From: Lachnospiraceae bacterium
GTDB taxonomy: Bacteria; Bacillota; Clostridia; Lachnospirales; Lachnospiraceae
DNA: 7,605 bases
Assembly: GCA_014804385.1 (NCBI GenBank)
Contig: JAAUZW010000011.1
Coordinates: 11,897 to 19,501, forward strand
Direction: 5' to 3'
Part shown: positions 1 through 4,397 of the stretch, piece by piece
Position numbering within the stretch: position 1 is the stretch's first letter
Layout of the letters: each line of letters begins with the position of its first letter
Made by a program: the position numbers and the translations under genes
Notes under the pieces: generated by a model
The model's input: the letters and a program-made list of their open reading frames with translations, nothing else
Told to the model about the DNA's origin: nothing
Databases searched by the model: none

Positions 1-907
1 GCTGATAATCCTCCTCAGAAAAAACCTCTCCCTCCGTCACATAGGCCTCCTTGGCGTAAAAAGCCATGATCAGGTTCAGATCCTCCGTGGCCGTCACAGG
101 CAGGGACTCATAGTACAGCCGATACTCCTCGCACATGGCAAGCCACGCCTTGCCTCTCTCGGTCTCCCAGAAGCCCGGCGTCACTTCCTCCACCCCTATG
201 CCTGTCATATCGTTGGGCAGGCGGTTTCCGTTCTGATCCGTCTGGGCAGAATAAGGTCCCTCCTGCGGCACCATCTCCATTTTGCCGGCAACGTCATCCT
301 CCGCCTGCACCCAGTCATGGGCAGCTCTGTAGTACAACGCCATCACATAGGTCTTGTCCTTATACAGCTTCCCGGGATGCTCCTCGTAATGATCGCAGAA
401 ATAGAAGGTGGGCATACTGACGCGATAAGGTGCGTAGATCATATTTTTCATTTCCATCTTCACCCGCTCCGAGGGAATGCAGTCCTCCACGGGGGACGCC
501 TCCACGACCATCATAAACCCCATCCCCTCAAGCGGCTCCCTCAGCTCGTACTCTGATGCCACCGAGCTGTAATAAGCCCGCTGCTCCGGCCCGCTCAGAT
601 ACTCGACCCCCTCCAGATCCAGCACGGAGAGTGGAATCGTATCCCCGTATATCCGGCTGTTGTAATACCGGTACTCCTTCGTGTTCGCCGACCAGACTCC
701 CTCCTGCACCGTCCTCTCCGGGCGCTGCTCCACCGTGCCGATGGTCACAAAAATATCCTCAAACCGCTCCATATTGGCTCTGCAAAGCTGCCGGAGACTG
801 CCGCCCGCACTGACCAGCGCCACCGTGAAGGCGAGGAGCAGCAAAAAGAGAACCGTCTTCACCGGCGTTCGCAAAAGTCTGATCAGACTGTTTCGTAAAC
901 TCGCCAT
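1..907 (-). CDS. ABC transporter permease, FtsX/MacB-like, N-terminal part (cut by window edge)
   Basis: This is an open frame from an ATG at 907 to the left edge (302 codons, no stop), so the C-terminus is missing. The protein starts MASLRNSLIRLLRTPVKTVL and has one hydrophobic segment at about residues 17-36 (VLFLLLLAFTVALVSAGG). A long polar, probably extracytoplasmic region follows, rich in Tyr, Glu and Met. A short basic N-terminus, one membrane helix and a large ectodomain are the usual front half of FtsX/MacB-type permeases; the three C-terminal helices would lie outside the window. The start is supported by AAGGAG at 914-919, 6 bases upstream. It begins 15 bases after the ATPase gene in the same direction, so it is almost certainly the partner permease in that operon. 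The family call rests on topology and context, because the ectodomain has no motif I recognise. Substrate unknown. Confidence 0.8.
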   Translation of the reverse strand, partial: MASLRNSLIRLLRTPVKTVLFLLLLAFTVALVSAGGSLRQLCRANMERFEDIFVTIGTVEQRPERTVQEGVWSANTKEYRYYNSRIYGDTIPLSVLDLEGVEYLSGPEQRAYYSSVASEYELREPLEGMGFMMVVEASPVEDCIPSERVKMEMKNMIYAPYRVSMPTFYFCDHYEEHPGKLYKDKTYVMALYYRAAHDWVQAEDDVAGKMEMVPQEGPYSAQTDQNGNRLPNDMTGIGVEEVTPGFWETERGKAWLAMCEEYRLYYESLPVTATEDLNLIMAFYAKEAYVTEGEVFSEEDYQ

Positions 908-913
908 ATCCCG

Positions 914-919
914 CTCCTT
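914..919 (-). promoter_or_regulatory. Ribosome binding site of the partial permease
   Basis: The minus strand reads AAGGAG, 6 bases before the ATG at 907. It lies just downstream of the stop of the ATPase gene (923-925), which fixes the start of an ORF whose far end is not visible. Confidence 0.75.
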
Positions 920-922
920 TTC

Positions 923-1591
923 TTACAGGACGCTCAGCCGTCCGTCCTCCATCTGATACCGGTGATCCGCCGCCTCCGCCACCTTTTCGTTGTGGGTGAT
1001 CACGATCACCGTATATCCCGCCTCGTGGGCTATTTTATACAAAATCTCCACGATCCTGCGCTCGTTCTCCGAGTCCAGATTTCCGGTGGGCTCATCCGCC
1101 AGCAGTATCTTGCCGTCCACTGCAAGAGCTCTGGCAATGGCCACCCTCTGCTGTTCACCGCCGCTCATCATCTTGGGAAACTGTCTGCAGATGGTCTCCG
1201 GAAGCCCCACCTGCAGGAGAAGTTCCTTCGCCCGCTTCGCCGCCTGTTTTCTCTTCACTCCCTTAAGCTCCATGGGATACATCACATTCTCCTGCGCCGT
1301 GAGCAGGGGAAACAGATGGAATGCCTGATACACCACGCTGGCTGTATCCCTGCGGTAACTGTCCCGATCCATGTTCTTTAGATCCGCTCCCTCCACATAA
1401 ATACTGCCGCCGCTTGGCAGATCCAGCCCCGCCAGCAGAGAAAGCAGGGTGCTCTTGCCGCTGCCGGATTTTCCCACAATGGCGTACATGGCCCCGTCCT
1501 CAAAGCTGCAGCTCACATCCTTAAGCGCCTCCACGCTCTGATATTTCGTGCGGTAAGTATAATCCACATGCTCCACTCTCACTGTCTCCAT
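923..1591 (-). CDS. ABC transporter ATP-binding protein, MacB/LolD/FtsE type
   Basis: This is a 222-residue stand-alone nucleotide-binding subunit that hydrolyses ATP to drive the neighbouring permeases at the inner face of the membrane. All motifs are intact: Walker A GKSGSGKST (residues 40-48), Q-loop Gln89 in VVYQAFHLFP, signature MSGGEQQRVAIARAL (142-156), Walker B ILLADEP with catalytic Glu167 (162-168), D-loop GNLDS, and the switch His200 in VIVITHNE. The GxNLD wording after Walker B and the short length are typical of the MacB/LolD family, which pairs with FtsX-like permeases rather than classical importers. The ATG at 1591 is preceded by AAAGGAGA (1596-1603). It sits between the two permease genes, 42 bases after one and 15 before the other, so one ATPase probably serves both. 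Whether the complex exports, extrudes lipids or peptides, or only signals mechanically cannot be told from the sequence. Confidence 0.95.
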   Translation of the reverse strand: METVRVEHVDYTYRTKYQSVEALKDVSCSFEDGAMYAIVGKSGSGKSTLLSLLAGLDLPSGGSIYVEGADLKNMDRDSYRRDTASVVYQAFHLFPLLTAQENVMYPMELKGVKRKQAAKRAKELLLQVGLPETICRQFPKMMSGGEQQRVAIARALAVDGKILLADEPTGNLDSENERRIVEILYKIAHEAGYTVIVITHNEKVAEAADHRYQMEDGRLSVL

Positions 1592-1595
1592 AACT

Positions 1596-1603
1596 TCTCC
1601 TTT
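1596..1603 (-). promoter_or_regulatory. Ribosome binding site of the ABC ATPase
   Basis: The minus strand reads AAAGGAGA, ending 4 bases before the ATG at 1591. The 42-base gap to the upstream permease holds no convincing terminator or promoter, which fits co-transcription. Confidence 0.75.
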
Positions 1604-1633
1604 CCAATACGTTTATGTACTTTATCTATCCTT

Positions 1634-2863
1634 TTAATTGTTTGTGGTCAACAGTTCCATTACGCTGAGGCTGTGCAAGGTGAGAAGCGCCGCCACCGTT
1701 CCCGCCAGAAAAGCGGCAAAGAACAACGCTCCCGCCAAAGCCAAAACCGCAGGGGCCGTAGAGAAAAGCAGACCCGCCGCCAAGCTTCCCAAAAATCCTG
1801 CCGCCGCCTGAAGCAGCATCGTCTCTCCCAAAAACAAGGAAAAGCTCCTGCCCCGCCCCGTCCCCAGGGATCGCATGAGGGCATATTCCTCCCGCCTGCC
1901 CTGAATGGACAGATAGCTGCAGATATACCCGATAAAGAAAATGATCACCGCAAGAAAGGGCAGCATCCCCCGAAGGAGCGCCAGATTTTCATTGAGCGCC
2001 CTGACCGAGCGGATGAAGTCCTGATCCATGATCGTCAGTGAGGTGCCCTCATAGTGGAAATCCGCCCGCGTTATCACATCGAGAAAGCCCAGATCGTGCA
2101 TCTGATCCTTGCATTCATTCAGCAAAAAAGGATCCTTCACCACAAAGGAGCCGGAGTCCGCCCAAAACTCAATACCCTGTGTCTGGTATGCCTCCCGCAC
2201 ACAGCGAAAGGGTAAAATCACCTCCGCCGGCACCCAACCGCCCAGATACTCCCCGATCTGCACGGATCCTACGATACGGTAGGTGTCCGTCACCAGCGGA
2301 TCGATCAGCACCTCACTTCCGTCTCCCTTTACGTGATAATAGAATAAGGTTAACATAACATCATCTCCAAAAGAAAGACCTTCCTGATCCATCAGATCGG
2401 CGTCCATGATACAGACCTTCTCCGCCGTTTCCAGAATGCCGGCATCCACCCCTTCCATATAGTTGATCTCCTCCGGCTTCAGACCCGGTACGCCGCCCAC
2501 CGCATTCATACCCACGCCGTAGTAATTCAGATTTTTCCGATATTCCTCCTTGGAAAACGCGCCGAACCCCCACTTCAGCCGCACGGTAAACACCGGTTCT
2601 TCCACATACTCGGAAGTCAGGATGCCGTCCATCCGGTCCTCTCTGATCTTCAGCCCTTCCGTCATAGAACCGTTCAGATTACTGATTCTGGCGGTGATCT
2701 TCATCACCTCGGGAAGCCTGTCAAGCTGCCTCTTCGTGCTGTCCAGGTTCCCGGCATACACCGCCAGCAGAAATACCGTCAGCACGCCAATAAGCAGGCA
2801 GAGCAGACTCTTATATTTATGGCGCACAAGATTCCTTGCGGTCTGTCCGATAAAAAATTTCAT
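1634..2863 (-). CDS. ABC transporter permease, FtsX/MacB family
   Basis: This is a 409-residue membrane subunit with classical FtsX topology. There is one N-terminal helix (about 19-38), an extracytoplasmic domain of roughly 260 residues, and three C-terminal helices (about 298-320, 345-367 and 371-395). The cytoplasmic loop RREEYALMRSLGTGRGRS (about 323-340) matches the conserved coupling loop of the family, where Glu, Leu-Arg and Leu-Gly are usual. I place the start at the ATG at 2863 (MKFFIGQTARNLVRHKYKS), not at a further upstream in-frame codon at 2911. GAGGAA at 2870-2875 stands 6 bases before the 2863 ATG, and this start leaves 11 bases after the preceding gene instead of an overlap. 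The basic, amphipathic N-terminus before helix 1 also fits. It is the likely partner of the ATPase and of the second permease downstream. Substrate unknown. Confidence 0.9.
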   Translation of the reverse strand: MKFFIGQTARNLVRHKYKSLLCLLIGVLTVFLLAVYAGNLDSTKRQLDRLPEVMKITARISNLNGSMTEGLKIREDRMDGILTSEYVEEPVFTVRLKWGFGAFSKEEYRKNLNYYGVGMNAVGGVPGLKPEEINYMEGVDAGILETAEKVCIMDADLMDQEGLSFGDDVMLTLFYYHVKGDGSEVLIDPLVTDTYRIVGSVQIGEYLGGWVPAEVILPFRCVREAYQTQGIEFWADSGSFVVKDPFLLNECKDQMHDLGFLDVITRADFHYEGTSLTIMDQDFIRSVRALNENLALLRGMLPFLAVIIFFIGYICSYLSIQGRREEYALMRSLGTGRGRSFSLFLGETMLLQAAAGFLGSLAAGLLFSTAPAVLALAGALFFAAFLAGTVAALLTLHSLSVMELLTTNN

Positions 2864-2869
2864 TCTCAC

Positions 2870-2876
2870 TTCCTCT
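2870..2876 (-). promoter_or_regulatory. Ribosome binding site of the first permease, overlapping the preceding stop codon
   Basis: The minus strand reads AGAGGAA. Its first bases belong to the TAG stop (2875-2877) of the anti-sigma candidate, so ribosomes ending there lie on the site. This suggests translational coupling and decides the start at 2863. Confidence 0.65.
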
Positions 2877-3513
2877 ATTTTCCCCAGACATGTGTAAGCT
2901 CTGCGTAACACTTGCCGTCCTCCTTTGTCAGCTTCAGGTCATATGCTCCGACCTGCTCCAGTTTGTCATTCACGATCCAGATCCGTAACGAACCCTGCAT
3001 AACTCTGCCTGCATCTTCCGGCCGCTCCGGCGCCACCCGCCATTCAATCACATCCTTGCTTCCCTCCCCTGCCCAGATATGATCGTCTCTTATGAAAACG
3101 CCCTGTTGCGAATAGCGATAGTTATCCGGCACCTCCACTCGAAAGATACATTTATATGGATGATAAATACACTGCCCATACTCATCGAACGGCTCGATCC
3201 CCTCCCCTTCCTCGAAAACCATATAAGGCTCCTTTTTCAGCAGGATCCGTTCTCCCTCCTCAAGCTTCTGCCATCCATTGTCCTCCGTGGCCGCATAGAC
3301 CACAACCTCTTCCCCCAGCAGGCTCTGTCCGCCAAACCACAGCAGACCTGCCAGCATGCAGGCTGCCAGAACCGCCGCAGGTATCCGCACAGACAGTCTC
3401 TTTCTGCTTACTTTTTTCGCTTTTACCCCTTCCAGAATGCGTTTCTTCGCCGCCTCGTCCGGCACGATCTGTGCCGCCGCTTTTTCCAGACATTCTTCTA
3501 TCTTGTCTTGCAT
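2875..3513 (-). CDS. Single-pass membrane protein, candidate anti-sigma factor
   Basis: This 212-residue protein has a cytoplasmic N-terminal part of about 43 residues (MQDKIEECLEKAAAQIVPDE, then a Lys/Arg-rich stretch). One membrane helix at about 44-62 and an extracytoplasmic domain of about 150 residues follow. Charge distribution gives an N-in topology. The outer domain has two cysteines seven residues apart (Cys115 and Cys122), a possible disulfide, and aromatic-rich strands. No His-x3-Cys-x2-Cys zinc anti-sigma motif is present. Position directly after an ECF sigma gene and the single-pass layout are the only grounds for the anti-sigma call. It could instead be an accessory or sensor subunit of the transporter. 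The ATG at 3513 has GGGAGGGAG (3518-3526) upstream. A GTG at 3657 would add 48 residues, but those are read from a palindromic repeat and overlap the sigma gene, so I reject it. Confidence 0.7.
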   Translation of the reverse strand: MQDKIEECLEKAAAQIVPDEAAKKRILEGVKAKKVSRKRLSVRIPAAVLAACMLAGLLWFGGQSLLGEEVVVYAATEDNGWQKLEEGERILLKKEPYMVFEEGEGIEPFDEYGQCIYHPYKCIFRVEVPDNYRYSQQGVFIRDDHIWAGEGSKDVIEWRVAPERPEDAGRVMQGSLRIWIVNDKLEQVGAYDLKLTKEDGKCYAELTHVWGK

Positions 3514-3517
3514 AATA

Positions 3518-3526
3518 CTCCCTCCC
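3518..3526 (-). promoter_or_regulatory. Ribosome binding site deciding the start of the anti-sigma candidate
   Basis: The minus strand reads GGGAGGGAG, 4 bases before the ATG at 3513. It is the reason for choosing this start over the GTG at 3657. It lies just outside the palindrome cluster, about 11 bases from its last hairpin. Confidence 0.7.
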
Positions 3527-3537
3527 ACATACTCTCT

Positions 3538-3659
3538 ATTCTTACGAAGAATGCCGTATTTTGGCATTCTCTCGTGTGAAGACTCGGATTTGCACTGCAA
3601 ATCCTGAACTTCTTCGCGAAGCAGCCTTTGCTCCGAGTGATTAGAAGTACTTCTCACAC
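3538..3659. repeat. Cluster of palindromes between sigma and anti-sigma genes, REP/MITE-like element
   Basis: Nearly every base of this 122-base stretch belongs to an inverted repeat. ATTCTT-ACG-AAGAAT lies at 3538-3552. AGAATGCC (3548-3555) pairs with GGCATTCT (3563-3570), extended by ACGA/TCGT across one bulged base (3544-3575). GGATTTGC-ACT-GCAAATCC lies at 3586-3604, CTTCGCGAAG at 3612-3621 and AGAAGTACTTCT at 3643-3654. Two longer-range pairs enclose the middle: ACTCGGA (3582-3588) with TCCGAGT (3632-3638), and GTGTGA (3574-3579) with TCACAC (3654-3659). Some pairings exclude each other. The right end covers the last five codons and stop of the sigma gene. The nested design resembles REP or MITE-like intergenic repeats; a second copy is not visible here, so dispersed status is inferred. 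It has no U-tract and no coding potential worth calling. Confidence 0.65.
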
Positions 3660-4135
3660 TGCTCCAACATCTCCCCCAGCTTCTTTCGTCCCCGTTCCAG
3701 CCGCTTTCTGACAGTGGCCTCGGACAGCGTAAGCATTTTCGCGATTTCCTTCCCCTGATAGCCCTCTATATAATGTAACAACAGGACCTCCCTGTACTTT
3801 TCCGGCAACAGCAGAAGATTGTCCATCAACTCCGTGTCCTCCTTCGTCTCATAATACCGTGAGAGCTGTTCCACAGAGATCTTCGGGTGATTGCGGTAGA
3901 ACCGCAGCCTGTTTTTACAGAGATTGATCGTTACCCGAATCAGCCACGCTTTTCTGTATTCTTCTGTATCGAAGCGCTTCCGGCACTCCATATATTTGAT
4001 CAGGGTATCCTGCACGATATCCTCGGCGTCAAAGGCATTTTTCATCATCACAAAGGCAATCCGGTAAAGCATATTGCCATATTCCTGAAAAACCCGTTCC
4101 ACGCTCCATTCAAGACCATCTGTCATCTTATCCAA
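3641..4135 (-). CDS. ECF-type RNA polymerase sigma factor
   Basis: This is a 164-residue sigma-70 family protein holding only regions 2 and 4, the usual size for the extracytoplasmic-function class. Region 2 runs from about residue 15 to 83, with AEDIVQDTLIKY (37-48) for core binding and -10 melting and KAWLIRVTINLCKNRLR (62-78). A short linker of about 25 residues leads to region 4 (about 107-155), whose helix-turn-helix reads GKEIAKMLTLSEATVRKRLE (128-147). The start is a TTG at 4135, preceded by AGAGGCGGTGA (4140-4150), close to the full Shine-Dalgarno sequence. An ATG at 4126 is possible but poorly spaced. It heads an operon with a membrane protein and an ABC transporter, so it is expected to be released by an envelope signal and to transcribe this operon. 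The last five residues (CEKYF) and stop come from a palindrome. Confidence 0.93.
   Translation of the reverse strand: MDKMTDGLEWSVERVFQEYGNMLYRIAFVMMKNAFDAEDIVQDTLIKYMECRKRFDTEEYRKAWLIRVTINLCKNRLRFYRNHPKISVEQLSRYYETKEDTELMDNLLLLPEKYREVLLLHYIEGYQGKEIAKMLTLSEATVRKRLERGRKKLGEMLEQCEKYF
3643..3654. repeat. Perfect 12-base palindrome at the 3' end of the sigma gene
   Basis: AGAAGTACTTCT is its own complement. On the coding strand it covers the final codons (AAG TAC TTC) and reaches into the TAA stop at 3641-3643. GTG (3637-3639) and CAC (3655-3657) can extend the stem past a three-base bulge. It forms the right-hand part of the larger palindrome cluster. Confidence 0.7.
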
Positions 4136-4139
4136 TCTA

Positions 4140-4150
4140 TCACCGCCTCT
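4140..4150 (-). promoter_or_regulatory. Ribosome binding site supporting a TTG start for the sigma factor
   Basis: The minus strand reads AGAGGCGGTGA, one mismatch from the AGGAGGTGA anti-Shine-Dalgarno complement over its core. It ends 4 bases before the TTG at 4135. The next ATG at 4126 would lie too far away, so TTG is preferred. A weak start codon would help keep sigma levels low. Confidence 0.55.
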
Positions 4151-4215
4151 TCTCAGGACAGCGCCATCCGACGAAACATCCCGATGCAGACTGTAACGTT
4201 ATCTGTTCCCATATC

Positions 4216-4236
4216 TGTGTGATAGTAATACACACA
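4216..4236. promoter_or_regulatory. Inverted repeat, candidate operator over the sigma operon promoter
   Basis: TGTGTG (4216-4221) and CACACA (4231-4236) are perfect inverted arms around a 9-base AT-rich spacer, ATAGTAATA. The layout resembles GntR/YtrA-type or other dimeric regulator sites in Firmicutes, but the family cannot be fixed from the site. It overlaps the candidate -10 of the leftward promoter, where a bound repressor would block transcription. No matching regulator gene lies in the window. Confidence 0.4.
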
Positions 4237-4256
4237 ACCCTCCACAAATGTGACAA
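4227..4256 (-). promoter_or_regulatory. Candidate sigmaA promoter of the ECF sigma operon
   Basis: The minus strand reads TTGTCA (4256-4251; 5 of 6 to TTGACA), an 18-base spacer and TGTATT (4232-4227; 4 of 6 to TATAAT). It would start transcription about 85 bases before the TTG start codon. I searched the same stretch for an ECF-type pair (an AAC-containing -35 with a CGTC-like -10 at 16-17 bases) and found none with proper spacing, so autoregulation is not shown by the sequence. Confidence 0.35.
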
Positions 4257-4296
4257 GTTAAATAATATTTTAATAGTATTTTTCGTCCTGTCATAG

Positions 4297-4307
4297 TAGA
4301 ATATTAT
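4297..4307 (+). promoter_or_regulatory. Candidate -10 region of the GH31 gene
   Basis: Two overlapping -10-like hexamers, TAGAAT (4297-4302) and TATTAT (4302-4307), lie in an AT-rich stretch about 95 bases before the ATG. No good -35 stands at 16-18 bases, so the promoter would be weak or dependent on an activator. Its position just upstream of the palindromic operator at 4319-4336 is what makes it plausible. Confidence 0.35.
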
Positions 4308-4318
4308 TACACCCGCAT

Positions 4319-4336
4319 CACTTAATCGTTTAAGTG
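4319..4336. promoter_or_regulatory. LacI-family-like operator upstream of the GH31 gene
   Basis: CACTTAATCGTTTAAGTG is an 18-base near-perfect palindrome centred on CG, with one mismatched pair next to the centre; the outer arms CACTTAA/TTAAGTG are perfect. A central CG flanked by TTAA-type half sites is characteristic of LacI/GalR family operators, which commonly control sugar genes. It lies about 12-17 bases past the candidate -10 and 61 bases before the GH31 start codon, where a bound repressor would block the polymerase and an oligosaccharide or sugar would relieve it. It does not fit the CcpA cre consensus well. The regulator gene is not in the window. Confidence 0.6.
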
Positions 4337-4385
4337 GAGTCTGGGGAACCAAATAGAGAATTATCTCAAAAAATTATCAGAAAAC

Positions 4386-4391
4386 AGGAGG
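4386..4391 (+). promoter_or_regulatory. Ribosome binding site of the GH31 gene
   Basis: A perfect AGGAGG stands 6 bases before the ATG at 4398, which fixes the start and predicts strong translation. Confidence 0.85.
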
Positions 4392-4397
4392 AAGCAT

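Noticed and set aside
317..2358. Several plus-strand open frames of 67-157 codons opposite the ABC operon
   Set aside because: Composition is proline-, arginine-, serine- and histidine-rich low-complexity, no ribosome sites, and they are antisense to clearly conserved genes.
2864..2911. N-terminal extension of the first permease to 2911
   Set aside because: It would overlap the preceding gene by 37 bases and lacks a better ribosome site; the ATG at 2863 has GAGGAA at the right spacing.
3544..3575. Hairpin with 12 pairs as a Rho-independent terminator between sigma and anti-sigma genes
   Set aside because: No T-tract follows on either strand, and a terminator here would cut off the downstream operon genes.
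3514..3657. N-terminal extension of the anti-sigma candidate from a GTG at 3657
   Set aside because: The extra 48 residues are read from the palindrome cluster and overlap the sigma gene; a much better ribosome site and ATG occur at 3513.
4194..4201. TAACGTTA palindrome as a cre or second LacI-type operator
   Set aside because: Only 8 bases are symmetric and the spacing does not fit the cre consensus; too short to support.
4140..4352. 70-codon minus-strand frame across the divergent promoter region
   Set aside because: It covers the promoters and operator, has no recognisable domain and no convincing ribosome site.
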